A stretch of 54,629 bases of DNA from an uncultured Collinsella sp. (GCA_900758885.1 CAAETD010000057.1:1-54629), one strand, 5' to 3'. Counted from the first letter of the stretch, positions 7,906-16,556 are shown. A program made the numbers and translations. The notes: generated by a model from the sequence alone, not told the origin.

Positions 7906-9216
7906 ATGGACGAACTATTTCACGTCAGCGAGCGCAAGTCCACAATCGGGACCGAACTCCGCGCTGGACTGACAACATTCCTGGCGATGGCCTACATCAT
8001 CGCCGTCAACCCCGCGGTGCTCTCGGGTGCTGGCATCGATGCGGGAGCGCTCGCCTGCGCCACCTGCCTGGGCGCCGGCATCATGACCATCTGCATGGGC
8101 ATCTTCGCCAACCGCCCGCTCGCCTGCGCATCGGGCTTAGGCGTCAACGCGATGATCGCTGGAATCACCACCACCGTCTGCGGCGGTGACTGGCACGTGG
8201 CCATGAGCGTCATCTTCCTTGAGGGCGTCGTCATCTTGCTGCTCGTGCTTTGTGGCCTGCGTGAGGCCATCATGGACGCCATCCCGGTTGTCCTGCGTCA
8301 CGCCATCTCGGTGGGTCTGGGCCTGTTCATCGCCATGATTGGCCTGTGCGATGCCGGCATTATCACCGCTGGCGCCGGTACACTCGTCGGTCTGGGCGAC
8401 ATCACCTCCCCCACCTTCATCGTCGGCATCATCTCCATCCTGGTGACGGTCGCCCTCGCCTGCCGTAACGTCCCCGGCTCGCTGCTCATCGGCATCGTCG
8501 TCGCCGTCATCGCCGGTATCCCCCTAGGTGTGACCCAGGCTCCGACCGGTATCATCGCCCCGCTCGATTTCTCGAGCATTGGTGGCCCCATCGCCGACGC
8601 CGGCGGCGTGCCCGCCATCGTCAAGGTCCTTACCGACCCCGCGCTCCTCGTCATCTCGTTCTCGCTGCTCATGAGTGACTTCTTCGACACCATGGGCACC
8701 GCGATGGCCGTGGCCAAGCAGGGCGAGTTCCTCACCGACGACGGCAACGTCGAGAATATCAAGGAGATCCTGATCGTCGACTCCGCCGCCGCTGCTGTGG
8801 GCGGTTTCATGGGCGTCTCCTCCATCACCACCTTCGTCGAGTCCACCTCTGGCGCTGCCGACGGTGGCCGCACGGGCCTCACCTCCGTCACCACCGGCGT
8901 GCTGTTCATTCTCGCCGCGTTCTTCTCCCCCATCGTCACCATCGTTTCCAGCGCCGCCACCTGCGGTGCTCTGGTCTACGTCGGCTACCTCATGATGAGC
9001 GAAGCCTCCGAGATCGACTGGTCCGACGTGTCGCAGGGTTTCCCGGCGTTCATGATTGTCGCCGGCGTGCCCTTCACCTACTCCATCTCTGCCGGCATTG
9101 GCCTGGGCTTCATCGCCTACGTGATCGTCGCGCTCTTTAAGGGCGAGGCCTCCAAGATCAAGCCGCTTATGTGGATCGCAGCCCTTGCCTTCCTCGTCTA
9201 CTTCTTCGTGGCGTAA
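7906..9216 (+). CDS. NCS2-family purine permease (AzgA/PbuG type)
   Basis: About 436 residues with roughly 12 to 14 membrane segments. The N-terminus (GLTTFLAMAYIIAVNP) and the SDFFDTMGTAMA and GVSSITTFVESTSG segments are characteristic of the AzgA-like branch, which imports adenine, guanine or hypoxanthine with protons. The ATG at 7906 has GGAAAGGG just upstream; an in-frame start at 7849 lacks one. No purine riboswitch could be found in the 190 bp before it. A strong terminator follows. It is divergent from the deformylase-like gene. Confidence 0.93.
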   Translation: MDELFHVSERKSTIGTELRAGLTTFLAMAYIIAVNPAVLSGAGIDAGALACATCLGAGIMTICMGIFANRPLACASGLGVNAMIAGITTTVCGGDWHVAMSVIFLEGVVILLLVLCGLREAIMDAIPVVLRHAISVGLGLFIAMIGLCDAGIITAGAGTLVGLGDITSPTFIVGIISILVTVALACRNVPGSLLIGIVVAVIAGIPLGVTQAPTGIIAPLDFSSIGGPIADAGGVPAIVKVLTDPALLVISFSLLMSDFFDTMGTAMAVAKQGEFLTDDGNVENIKEILIVDSAAAAVGGFMGVSSITTFVESTSGAADGGRTGLTSVTTGVLFILAAFFSPIVTIVSSAATCGALVYVGYLMMSEASEIDWSDVSQGFPAFMIVAGVPFTYSISAGIGLGFIAYVIVALFKGEASKIKPLMWIAALAFLVYFFVA

Positions 9217-9243
9217 CGGCATAGTCTGCTAAAGCAAAACAAC

Positions 9244-9285
9244 AAGGCGCGGAATCGCATCGAGCGGCTCCGCGCCTTTCTTTTA
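9244..9285 (+). terminator. Rho-independent terminator after the purine permease
   Basis: AAGGCGCGGA (9244-9253) pairs with TCCGCGCCTT (9269-9278), followed by TTCTTTT. Confidence 0.88.
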
Positions 9286-9306
9286 GCGTCTGCCCCCGTG
9301 CCAGCG

Positions 9307-9315
9307 TGCGACAAT
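9307..9315 (+). promoter_or_regulatory. Extended -10 element of the esterase gene
   Basis: TGCGACAAT matches a recurring extended -10 form (TG, one base, GA, C or T, AAT) seen before four other genes here. It lies 39 bp before the preferred TTG start and argues against the GTG at 9306, which would be inside the promoter. Confidence 0.45.
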
Positions 9316-9353
9316 TGAGGCTGTCAATATCACAACACCGAGAGAAGCCTGCC

Positions 9354-10019
9354 TTGGAAGCGCATCATAAGCAGATAACCGTTTATTCAGAGTGTGTGGA
9401 AGGCGCGCCCGTCATCTACCTCCCCGTGGTTATGGGCGACGGTAGTGAAGTCTACGAGCGCTGCCGAGAGCTCGACTGCCCGCCGTTCACCCTTGTCGCC
9501 ATTGGAGGGCTCGATTGGAATCGCGAGCTGAGCCCCTGGGAATGCGACGGAACTATACGAGATGCCGAGCCCTTTGGCGGACAGGCTGCTGGTTTTCTTG
9601 ACGAGTTGTTGAAGCAGATAATCCCCCAGGCCGAATCATCGCTCCCGCAACCGCCCGCCTGGCGCGGCGTTGCCGGCTACTCGTTGGCGGGTCTTTTTGC
9701 ACTGTGGGCACTTTGGCAAACAGATGTCTTTGAGCGCGCAGCGAGTGCATCGGGGTCGTTGTGGTTCCCCGGCTTTATCGACTACGCGCGCGAGCGCACG
9801 ATGACAGCTACGCCCGACGCCGCCTATCTGTCGCTCGGTAAAAGGGAAACCAAGACGCCCAACCGCATGATGCGGCACGTACTCGACGATACGCGCGCGA
9901 TGGAAGAGCTGTTTATCGAGCGCGACATCCCAACAACGCTGGAGCTCAACCCCGGCAATCATTTTGCCCAAACTGACCTGCGCATGGCGCGCGGCATCCA
10001 CTGGATACTGACGCATTAA
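9354..10019 (+). CDS. Alpha/beta-hydrolase esterase (esterase D/IroE-like)
   Basis: About 221 residues from a TTG start. The nucleophile elbow GYSLAG is central, and NHF near the C-terminus supplies the likely catalytic histidine. Overall layout fits the COG2819-type putative esterases, which include siderophore and small ester hydrolases. The natural substrate is unknown. The start is uncertain: TTG at 9354 has a weak GAGAG site, while a GTG at 9306 overlaps a promoter-like -10. No signal peptide is seen, so it should be cytosolic. A bidirectional terminator follows. Confidence 0.82.
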   Translation: MEAHHKQITVYSECVEGAPVIYLPVVMGDGSEVYERCRELDCPPFTLVAIGGLDWNRELSPWECDGTIRDAEPFGGQAAGFLDELLKQIIPQAESSLPQPPAWRGVAGYSLAGLFALWALWQTDVFERAASASGSLWFPGFIDYARERTMTATPDAAYLSLGKRETKTPNRMMRHVLDDTRAMEELFIERDIPTTLELNPGNHFAQTDLRMARGIHWILTH

Positions 10020-10056
10020 AAATGGCGTCCACGCGTACGCACGGGCGCCATTTTTT
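10018..10056. terminator. Bidirectional terminator
   Basis: AAAAATGGCG pairs with CGCCATTTTT around an 18-nt loop, with A-rich and T-rich flanks on the two sides. It can serve the esterase gene on the plus strand and the short minus-strand transcript upstream. Confidence 0.85.
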
Positions 10057-10076
10057 GATTTAGCTGAACACAACTA

Positions 10077-10130
10077 CTATTCGACAGTCTCCTCGAGTTC
10101 AGATACGGCGGGCGTCGAGGATTGGGACAT
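10077..10130 (-). CDS. Possible 17-residue small ORF
   Basis: MSQSSTPAVSELEETVE is preceded by AAAGGA with 5-nt spacing and followed within 25 nt by the terminator. A TACAAT box (10200-10205, minus strand) could be its promoter. It is a stand-alone short transcript if real. The composition is acidic and polar with no motif, so the chance of a fortuitous ORF is considerable. The rest of 10057-10253 holds nothing else recognisable. Confidence 0.3.
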   Translation of the reverse strand: MSQSSTPAVSELEETVE

Positions 10131-10253
10131 GGAAGTCCTTTCATGATGGAAGGGCGATCAGGCATATCGGATAACCTGCCCGAACGATACGATCCGGACC
10201 ATTGTACGTGATACGTCATGTCTCGCGCGCGCCGTCACCTGCAAGCGGTAGCG

Positions 10254-11387
10254 TTACTTCCAAACGCGCTCGGCAATGCGCTTGACCAGCGCGATCTTTG
10301 CCCACTGTTCGTCCTCGGTCAGCTTGTTGCCAATCTCGCAGCTGGCAAAGCCACACTGCGGAGACAGATACAGGTTCTCGAGCGGCACGTACTTTGCCGC
10401 CTCGCGGATGCGCTCGACGATGGCGTCCTCGTTCTCGAGCTCAGCGGCCTTGGTGGTCACCAGGCCCAACACGACCTTCTTGCCGGGGGCAACATACTTC
10501 AGCGGTTCAAAGCCACCGGCACGCGGCGTATCGAACTCCAGGTAAAATGCGTCAACGTTCTCGTTTGCGAACAGGTACGGCGCGATGGGGTCATAGCCGC
10601 CCTCGAAGGCATAGGTGGAGTGGTAGTTGCCGCGGCACACATGCGTGTTGATGACCAGATCGTCGGGCTTGCCCTCGATGGCGGCGTTGTTGAGCGCCAC
10701 GCCCAGCTCGCTTACCTTTTGCAGGTCGACCGGGCTCATGCCGGTCTTGGACACAAAGTCGGTATCGCAATAGATGCCCCAGGTGCAGTCATCAAACTGG
10801 ATGTTGCGGCAGCCTGCTGCGTACAGGTCGGCGATCACCGTGCGATAAGCGGCTGCAATGGCGTCGGCAAGTTCCTCATCGGTCTTATAGACAGCGCGCA
10901 GGCTCTCCTGCTGGCCGTCGCAGCGATCGAGCGTGACCTCAGAGAACGTCTGGATCGGCGCCGGAATGGTCTGGCGTGCGACCTGGCCCTCCCCCTCAAG
11001 CGCCTTGACGAATTTAAAATGCTCGACGAACGGGTGGTTCTCGCCGCTAATGGGACCAGTAACCACGGCGGTGTCGGCCGTCGTCTCCTCGTCATGGAAC
11101 ATATAACCCTTGCGTGAGGTGCGGCGCTCAATGCCGTTAAGGCCCCACATAAAATCGAGGTGCCAGTAGCTGCGGCGGAACTCGCCATCGGTGATCACCC
11201 GCAGGCCGGAGGCCTTCTGCTTGGCCACCAAATCGCGAATGGCATCGTCCTCGACGGCCTTAAGGCCGGAAGCGTCGAGTTTACCCGCGACATAGGCGGC
11301 ACGGGCGTCCTTTACAGCCTGCGGACGAAGAAAACTGCCGACGATATCGGCGCGAAACGGCACGTTCGGTTGAATCGAAGTGCTCAT
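10254..11387 (-). CDS. MetE C-terminal-like methyltransferase (YxjG/YxjH family)
   Basis: 377 residues, equal to the catalytic half of cobalamin-independent methionine synthase without the N-terminal domain. Zinc-site motifs are visible: INTHVCRGN (His and Cys) and SPQCGF (second Cys). It resembles B. subtilis YxjG/YxjH, annotated as homocysteine S-methyltransferases, although their methyl donor is not firmly established. The ATG at 11387 has AAGGGAG 6 nt upstream. A LysR gene of the cysteine/methionine type lies just upstream on the same strand, and palindromes stand between them, so regulation by sulfur amino acid status is plausible. No S-box riboswitch was recognised. Confidence 0.9.
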   Translation of the reverse strand: MSTSIQPNVPFRADIVGSFLRPQAVKDARAAYVAGKLDASGLKAVEDDAIRDLVAKQKASGLRVITDGEFRRSYWHLDFMWGLNGIERRTSRKGYMFHDEETTADTAVVTGPISGENHPFVEHFKFVKALEGEGQVARQTIPAPIQTFSEVTLDRCDGQQESLRAVYKTDEELADAIAAAYRTVIADLYAAGCRNIQFDDCTWGIYCDTDFVSKTGMSPVDLQKVSELGVALNNAAIEGKPDDLVINTHVCRGNYHSTYAFEGGYDPIAPYLFANENVDAFYLEFDTPRAGGFEPLKYVAPGKKVVLGLVTTKAAELENEDAIVERIREAAKYVPLENLYLSPQCGFASCEIGNKLTEDEQWAKIALVKRIAERVWK

Positions 11388-11427
11388 AGATATCTCCCTT
11401 TGCATTGGATGCTTTACTGGGACAGAG

Positions 11428-11495
11428 TATGAGCGCTCATATGACCATCGTAAAATATACGTTTATAACAGTTTGATATAGATGCTTCCTATATC
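11428..11495. promoter_or_regulatory. Two palindromes between the LysR gene and the MetE-like gene
   Basis: TATGAGCGCTCATA (11428-11441) is a perfect 14-bp palindrome. GATATAG-7 nt-CTATATC (11475-11495) has perfect 7-bp arms and fits the T-N11-A pattern of LysR sites. Both are in an AT-rich stretch just before the methyltransferase gene. Confidence 0.5.
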
Positions 11496-11542
11496 AGTCT
11501 GGGCTGCCATAAAGAGACTTGAACTGTGCGGAGCACAGCAGC

Positions 11543-12439
11543 CTAGATATGCTGACGAATCGCGTCGATATAGGCCCGACCGTAGCGCGTGAGCGTCGTG
11601 TTCTTGCGCGTGATGATGCCAATCTCCATGTACTCGTCCACGTCGAGCGGAATCGAGATAATGCCGGGACCGTTGAGCTCGTGGCTGATCACGCCCGAGC
11701 ATACCGTGTAGCCGTTGAGGCCCATGGCCAAATTGAACAACGTCGCACGGTCGCGCACGCGGATATTTTTGCGACGCTCGAACGTCGAGGTCAGCTCCTC
11801 GGAATAGTAAAACGAGTTGTAGCTGCCCTGCTCGTAGGACAGGAACGGGTAGTCTTCCAGATCCTCGAGCGTCACGCTGGAGCGGTCCGCCAGCGGATGG
11901 TCGGCGCAGACGAAGACATGCGGCGTGGCGCAGAAGAGTCCTTCGAACACGAGCTCGTTGGCCACCAGCATGCGCTCGATGACCTCGCGGTTATGCTCGG
12001 ATAAATACAGGATGCCCAGTTCGCTTTTCATATGCGCGACATCCTCGATAATCTCGTGGGTCTGCTCCTCGCGCAGGGTAAAGTCGTAACGCGCGGCATC
12101 GAACTCACGGATCACGTCTACAAACGCGTCAACGGCAAAGGAATAATGCTGGCAGCTCACACTAAAGTGCGGCACCTGCTCGGATGCGCCCTTGTACTTG
12201 CCCTCGAGTAGGTCGGCCTGGTCGAGCACCTGACGCGCGTAGCCCAAGAAGGTCTCACCTTCCTCGGACACAATGACGCCCTTGTTGGTGCGCTCAAAGA
12301 TGTGCACACCCATCTCGTTTTCGAGATCGCGAATCGACGCGGTAATCGAAGGCTGCGACACAAAGAGCCGGCGCGAGGCCTCGGTGATGCTGCCGCATTC
12401 GGCAACTTTGACGACATACCTGAGCTGCTGAAGCTTCAT
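11543..12439 (-). CDS. LysR-family regulator, possibly of sulfur amino acid genes
   Basis: 298 residues. The N-terminal HTH (SITEASRRLFVSQPSITASI) is followed by a full substrate-binding domain; YEQGSYNSFYYSEE resembles methionine/cysteine regulators of Gram-positive bacteria such as MtaR/CmbR (from memory of the family, not a search). The ATG at 12439 follows AAGGAGA by 5 nt. A longer in-frame reading to 12646 overlaps the HAD gene and has a non-natural composition. It starts 10 nt after the HAD stop codon and probably forms an operon with it. The MetE-like gene downstream is the likely target. Confidence 0.92.
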   Translation of the reverse strand: MKLQQLRYVVKVAECGSITEASRRLFVSQPSITASIRDLENEMGVHIFERTNKGVIVSEEGETFLGYARQVLDQADLLEGKYKGASEQVPHFSVSCQHYSFAVDAFVDVIREFDAARYDFTLREEQTHEIIEDVAHMKSELGILYLSEHNREVIERMLVANELVFEGLFCATPHVFVCADHPLADRSSVTLEDLEDYPFLSYEQGSYNSFYYSEELTSTFERRKNIRVRDRATLFNLAMGLNGYTVCSGVISHELNGPGIISIPLDVDEYMEIGIITRKNTTLTRYGRAYIDAIRQHI

Positions 12440-12449
12440 GGCTGTCTCC

Positions 12450-13358
12450 TTAGCTGTTCGTGAGATTCGCGTCGGCAGCACCCGGCAGGCGCATAAACGG
12501 CGGCATCTCCCCCGTCGCGGCGCAGGCGGCAATCTGATGCAGGGCTCCGGCAACCGCATCGTCTGCCGCAGCGCCGATATGCCAGCGCGCGGCAGCCGTG
12601 ACGGCCTCGTTGGCATTGGCGACTGCAACGGAGTTGGGAACGGCATCGATCATGGGCAAATCGTTATCGGAATCGCCAAATACGGCCACCTCATCGGGCG
12701 TCAGGCCCAAAGCGCGCGCCAGCTCCAGCGCAGCGCAGCCCTTGTCCCAACCGGCCGGAAGGATGTCAAACAGGCGCACACGGTTGTTGGGAAACACAAG
12801 CGAGAGTTCCGGCACCTCAGCGGCAACGCGCTCGCGTAGCTCCGCGAGCTCCTCACGTGAACGGGCACTCCAGATATTCGCCTTAAACACCGGCGTCTCA
12901 TCGACGACGGGACGGCACGGGGCCTCTTCGCCTTTGAGCCACGCGTTGCCGCCCGACTCCATGGCGCGACGCACGCGCTCGGGATCGCTCGTCACGCAAT
13001 AGGCATCGTTGTCCCAAAAAACATCACCCAGACTGTAGACCTTCAGGTACGTATCGTCGGTCTCTTGCTCCAAGTAGTCAGCCAAACGCATAAGGGCGGC
13101 GTTGCCGGTCGCATGCGAGGCTACCACCTCGCCGTCCACAAACATGACCTGGCCGTTGCAGAACGCACCGGTCGAGAAGCACTCGGAACGATTTTTGAAC
13201 ATCCAGCCCATCGCGGACGGCTGGCGACCCGAAACCGGGCCAAAGTGCAGACCCGCCGCCTGCATGGCATGAATGCCCTCGATGGCGTAGTCGCTGGCGC
13301 CGTCATGCCCGGCTGGAATCAGCGTATCGTCCATATCGGTCAGCACAAGTTTAATCAT
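12450..13358 (-). CDS. HAD-superfamily Cof-type phosphatase
   Basis: 302 residues. Motif I is DMDDT near the N-terminus (nucleophile Asp), with a C2-type cap in the middle and motif IV as GDSDNDLPM. The N-terminal MIKLVLTDMDDTL start and family length are normal. Cof-type proteins dephosphorylate sugar phosphates, pyridoxal phosphate or FMN-like compounds; the substrate is unknown. GGGGG precedes the ATG by 4 nt. A TACAAT -10 lies in the divergent gap shared with the thiamine operon. It is followed closely by the LysR gene. Confidence 0.92.
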   Translation of the reverse strand: MIKLVLTDMDDTLIPAGHDGASDYAIEGIHAMQAAGLHFGPVSGRQPSAMGWMFKNRSECFSTGAFCNGQVMFVDGEVVASHATGNAALMRLADYLEQETDDTYLKVYSLGDVFWDNDAYCVTSDPERVRRAMESGGNAWLKGEEAPCRPVVDETPVFKANIWSARSREELAELRERVAAEVPELSLVFPNNRVRLFDILPAGWDKGCAALELARALGLTPDEVAVFGDSDNDLPMIDAVPNSVAVANANEAVTAAARWHIGAAADDAVAGALHQIAACAATGEMPPFMRLPGAADANLTNS

Positions 13359-13395
13359 AAGGCCCCCATTCGTATCGGTCCTACCTATTGTAACG

Positions 13396-13430
13396 ACCTG
13401 CCAAAATAAACCTGTCCCTTTTTGGCAGGT
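13396..13430. repeat. Intergenic hairpin, CTGTCCCTTT family type B
   Basis: ACCTGCCAAAA and TTTTGGCAGGT are perfect 11-bp arms around TAAACCTGTCCCT. A near-identical copy with one G-U pair stands at 33957-33993, keeping the loop except for one base. Confidence 0.7.
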
Positions 13431-13455
13431 GCGCTAGTATAGGGAACAACAGATT

Positions 13456-13552
13456 CGATGCGGGAGTGCCGGCGGTGCAAACCACAAGGCTGAGAGGGCA
13501 TGGGGCCCAATCCTTTGAACCTGTCAGTTAATGCTGGCGTAGGGAGCATGCC
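13456..13552 (+). ncRNA. TPP riboswitch (THI element)
   Basis: The conserved thi-box features are present in order: CTGAGA (13490-13495), AACCTG (13518-13523) and the distal GGGAGCAT (13542-13549), with ATGC/GCAT closing helix P1. It precedes a strong hairpin with a T tract and the thiM start. Thiamine pyrophosphate binding should favour the terminator and switch the operon off. A TAGTAT -10 lies at 13435-13440. Confidence 0.96.
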
Positions 13553-13561
13553 GCCTTTACA

Positions 13562-13592
13562 GGGGCGCTGTCTATGCACAGCGCCCCTTTTC
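13562..13592 (+). terminator. Riboswitch-controlled terminator before thiM
   Basis: GGGGCGCTGT pairs perfectly with ACAGCGCCCC around a 6-nt loop, followed by TTTTCT. It lies between the TPP aptamer and the thiM ribosome-binding site, as expected for transcriptional attenuation. Confidence 0.92.
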
Positions 13593-13613
13593 TATGCCAA
13601 GGAGGCATGTGCA

Positions 13614-14453
13614 GTGATTGATTCGGAACAGCTTAAGCAACATATGGTCAAGGCCGTGGAGGAGATTCGCACCACCAATCCGATGGCCGGCTCCATCACC
13701 AACACGGTGACGATCGACTTTGTCGCCAACGCGCAGCTCGCTGTGGGCGGATCGGCCGCCATGGTCTATCTTCCCGACGAGGGCGAGGCGCTCGTTGCCG
13801 GCGGCGGCGCCATCTATCTCAATATGGGCACGCTCTTCCCCATCTACGAGCAGACGATTCCCCGCGCGGCCAAGGCGGCACACGACGCCGGCAAGCCCTG
13901 GGTGCTCGATCCGGTGGGTCTGGGCATCGGCAGTCTGCGCACCCAGTTGGTAAACGAGCTTAAGCAGTACAAGCCCGCCATCGTGCGCGGCAACGCCTCC
14001 GAGATCATCGCGCTCGCCGGCCTGTGGGGTCTTGAGGGCGAGGCGGCCGATCTGAGCCGCGTGCGCGGTGTCGATACCACCGACACGGTCGACGCCGCCC
14101 GCGATGCCGCCGTGGCGCTCGCCCGCTACACCGGCGGCGCCGTTGTGGTCTCGGGCGAAGTCGACCTGATCACCGACGGCATGACCGTGGCCAAGTCCCA
14201 CGGCGGCAGCCCGCTCATGTCCAAGATCACCGGTTGCGGCTGCTCGCAAGGCGGCGTGCTGGCTGTGTACGCCTGCGCTGCCGACCCGTTTACGGCCGCC
14301 GTCTGCGGCACCGCCGTCTACAACGTTGCCGGCTCGCGTGCCGCCGCTGTCGCCGACGCCCCGGCAAGCTTTAAGGTCGCCTTTATCGACGAGCTCTACC
14401 GCGCAACCGCCCAGGACATCGCCAACAACCAGCTCGACCTCGAGGAGGCATAG
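13614..14453 (+). CDS. thiM: Hydroxyethylthiazole kinase ThiM
   Basis: 279 residues. ThiM phosphorylates 4-methyl-5-hydroxyethylthiazole in the thiamine salvage pathway. Visible motifs are NPMAGSITNTV near the N-terminus, DPVGLG, RGNASEI and the ribokinase-fold GCGCSQGG with its catalytic Cys. The GTG at 13614 is chosen because AAGGAGG lies 8 nt upstream and the protein starts normally there; the longer reading would translate the riboswitch. First gene of a three-gene operon under the TPP riboswitch. Confidence 0.95.
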   Translation: MIDSEQLKQHMVKAVEEIRTTNPMAGSITNTVTIDFVANAQLAVGGSAAMVYLPDEGEALVAGGGAIYLNMGTLFPIYEQTIPRAAKAAHDAGKPWVLDPVGLGIGSLRTQLVNELKQYKPAIVRGNASEIIALAGLWGLEGEAADLSRVRGVDTTDTVDAARDAAVALARYTGGAVVVSGEVDLITDGMTVAKSHGGSPLMSKITGCGCSQGGVLAVYACAADPFTAAVCGTAVYNVAGSRAAAVADAPASFKVAFIDELYRATAQDIANNQLDLEEA

Positions 14454-14456
14454 GCC

Positions 14457-14798
14457 ATGTCCGAGCCCGCAACCGATGCCGGCATGAATACGCTCGTCGC
14501 CGTGGCCATCGCCCCGTGCGGCACCGGCGATGAGCTGTCCGCCGAGGTCGCCGAGGTCGTGCGCGTCATTCGCGAGAGCGGCCTTCCCAACCGCACCACC
14601 TCGATGTTCACCGAGATCGAGGGCGACTGGGACGAGGTCATGCAGGTCGTGCGCGACGCAACCTTTGTGTTGGCGAGCAAGGGCATCCGCACCGAAGTCG
14701 TGCTCAAAGCCGATATTCGACCCGGATTTACCGACACCATGACCGGCAAGCTCGAGCGCATGGAAGCTCAGATCAAAAAGCAGGAGGAAACACGATGA
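14457..14798 (+). CDS. Thiamine-binding MTH1187/YkoF-type small protein
   Basis: 113 residues, the full length of the DUF77/MTH1187 family, whose members have a ferredoxin-like fold and bind thiamine or related pyrimidines. Typical stretches are VAIAPCGTG, MFTEIEGDW and the DATFVLASKGIRTEVVLKAD region. It sits 3 nt after thiM and its TGA overlaps the ATG of thiE (ATGA), so the three are translationally linked. The role is probably binding or handing over thiamine precursors (inference from family and operon). Confidence 0.9.
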   Translation: MSEPATDAGMNTLVAVAIAPCGTGDELSAEVAEVVRVIRESGLPNRTTSMFTEIEGDWDEVMQVVRDATFVLASKGIRTEVVLKADIRPGFTDTMTGKLERMEAQIKKQEETR

Positions 14799-15490
14799 GT
14801 ATCCGCGACAACCTTGATATCTCGGCCTATCTGGTGCTCGGCCCCGAAAACACGCTCGGGCGCCCCGTGGGCGATGTGGTGGCCCAGGCACTCGACGCCG
14901 GCTTTACCTGCATCCAGGTGCGCTCCAAGGTGGCAAGCGCCCGCGAGATCATTGCGCTGACCGGCGACGCCGCGCAGGCAATCGCACAGGCCGGCAAGAC
15001 CGGTCAGGTCGCTTTGCTGATTGACGACCGCCTGGACTGCGTACTCGCCGCGCGCGAGCAGGGCATTGCTGTCGACGGCGTGCACGTGGGTCAGAGCGAC
15101 ATTCCCGTCGAGGTCTGTCGCAAGCTGCTGGGGCCCAACGCCATCGTGGGCCTTTCCGCCCGTTGCGAGGAAATGCTCGAGTACGTCAAGACCGCCGACA
15201 TGAGCCTAGTCGACTACCTGGGCATCGGCCCACTCCACGAGACCGAGACCAAGCGCGACTGCGGACGCGCGGCCGACGGCTCTATCATCACCAAGAGCTT
15301 TGAGGACCTGGCCGCCCTCCACGCGGCAAGCCCCGTGCCCATCGTGGTGGGCGGCGGCGTCAAGACGGCCGACCTGCCACAGCTCAAGGCCACCGGCGTC
15401 GACGGCTTTTTCGTGGTGAGCGCCGTCTGCAGCGCCGATGACCCCTACGCCGCGGCCAAGGAGCTCGTCGACACCTGGCAGCAGGCGTAA
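14795..15490 (+). CDS. thiE: Thiamine-phosphate synthase ThiE
   Basis: 231 residues, TIM-barrel. ThiE joins hydroxymethylpyrimidine diphosphate to thiazole phosphate, giving thiamine phosphate. Visible motifs are LIDDRLD, VDGVHVGQSD, VGLSAR, DYLGIGPLHETETK and VGGGVKTADL, all where expected. It overlaps the upstream gene by 4 nt. ThiD, which would supply the pyrimidine diphosphate, is not in the window. Confidence 0.96.
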   Translation: MSIRDNLDISAYLVLGPENTLGRPVGDVVAQALDAGFTCIQVRSKVASAREIIALTGDAAQAIAQAGKTGQVALLIDDRLDCVLAAREQGIAVDGVHVGQSDIPVEVCRKLLGPNAIVGLSARCEEMLEYVKTADMSLVDYLGIGPLHETETKRDCGRAADGSIITKSFEDLAALHAASPVPIVVGGGVKTADLPQLKATGVDGFFVVSAVCSADDPYAAAKELVDTWQQA

Positions 15491-15534
15491 GTCTAGGCCG
15501 AGCAGCTGATTCGCAGCTTCATATCTTCAGCAAT

Positions 15535-15580
15535 GGAAAGCACATCCCAGTTTGAGCCTCCATTCCGGGATGCGCTTTCC
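15535..15580. terminator. Hairpin between convergent thiE and lipase genes
   Basis: GGAAAGC-A-CATCCC pairs with GGGATG-C-GCTTTCC: 13 base pairs with one mismatch and an 18-nt loop. There is no clear T tract, so termination strength is uncertain. Confidence 0.5.
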
Positions 15581-15602
15581 GCCGAGATGGCGGCAGCAGC
15601 CT

Positions 15603-16472
15603 CTACCCTGCCAGATATGCCTCCAGTGCCGGCAAGGTCGCCTCCGCATCGCGGCGACCAATCTGGTAGATGCGCTCAAGTTCATCGGGCTCGCGACACA
15701 GCGACGGCACCTTCACCGATTCGCTCGGACGCACCACAAAGATCTCGCCGGCAGCCTCGCGACGTGCCAGGTCATCGAGCGTGGCATTGTAGACCTCATG
15801 CCGGTGCTCAAGCGCTGCGACAAACTCCGGATAGTGACGGAACACGCGCCGCAGCATGGGCATCACGCTGTTGGGCTGCTTCACAAAGCCCGCCGGCTGC
15901 GTGAGTACCACGATATTGCGGTCATACCCCTGCGCAAACAGCCACGCGCTGGGAATAGAATCAGCCACGCCACCATCCAGATACTTATGCCCGTCAATAG
16001 CAACGGGACGCGTCGCCACGGGAATTGCCGACGACGCCCGAATCCACTCGATATCGCGCTCGTCGCCATACGGCAGATCGTGATAGACGGCCTTGCCCGT
16101 CTCGATATCGGTACACACGCACGTAAATCGCATGGGACAGGTGCGATACGCCTCCAAGTCGATGGGATCGCGCTCGATAGGCACCTCGTGATAAGCAAAG
16201 TCGGCATTGTACATATCGCCGGTTCGCAGCCAGCTGGTCACGCTCGCATAGCGCTTGTCGGCGCAATAGGCCTTGTTATAGCGAATGGCGCGGCCGATCT
16301 GGCGCGATTTAAAGTTGTAGCCAAACGCCGCGCCCGCCGAGACGCCCACCATATGGTCGCAGGTCAAACCGTGCTCCATCCATACATCGAGCACGCCCGC
16401 TGTATACATACCGCGGTAGCCGCCTCCCTCGAGCGCAAGCCCCACCGTGCGCGTCATATTTGACTGTGCCAT
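15603..16472 (-). CDS. Patatin-like phospholipase
   Basis: 289 residues. The oxyanion-hole motif GGGYRG and the nucleophile elbow GVSAG lie near the N-terminus, and the catalytic DGG (YLDGGVADS) completes the Ser-Asp dyad. Patatin proteins hydrolyse acyl lipids; no signal peptide or membrane helix is seen, so it is probably cytosolic. The ATG at 16472 has GGAG 8 nt upstream; an in-frame ATG at 16556 adds 28 residues without a good site. It is a single gene, convergent with thiE. Confidence 0.93.
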   Translation of the reverse strand: MAQSNMTRTVGLALEGGGYRGMYTAGVLDVWMEHGLTCDHMVGVSAGAAFGYNFKSRQIGRAIRYNKAYCADKRYASVTSWLRTGDMYNADFAYHEVPIERDPIDLEAYRTCPMRFTCVCTDIETGKAVYHDLPYGDERDIEWIRASSAIPVATRPVAIDGHKYLDGGVADSIPSAWLFAQGYDRNIVVLTQPAGFVKQPNSVMPMLRRVFRHYPEFVAALEHRHEVYNATLDDLARREAAGEIFVVRPSESVKVPSLCREPDELERIYQIGRRDAEATLPALEAYLAG

Positions 16473-16556
16473 GCGACCATCTCCGTTCCTGCGTTTTAAA
16501 ACGGGACAAGTATACCCGTCAACATATACCGTCCCAGTCGCATTTTTATCGAACAT

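Noticed and set aside
9306..9353. GTG at 9306 as start of the esterase
   Set aside because: It overlaps an extended -10 element and lacks a Shine-Dalgarno sequence; TTG at 9354 is preferred, with uncertainty.
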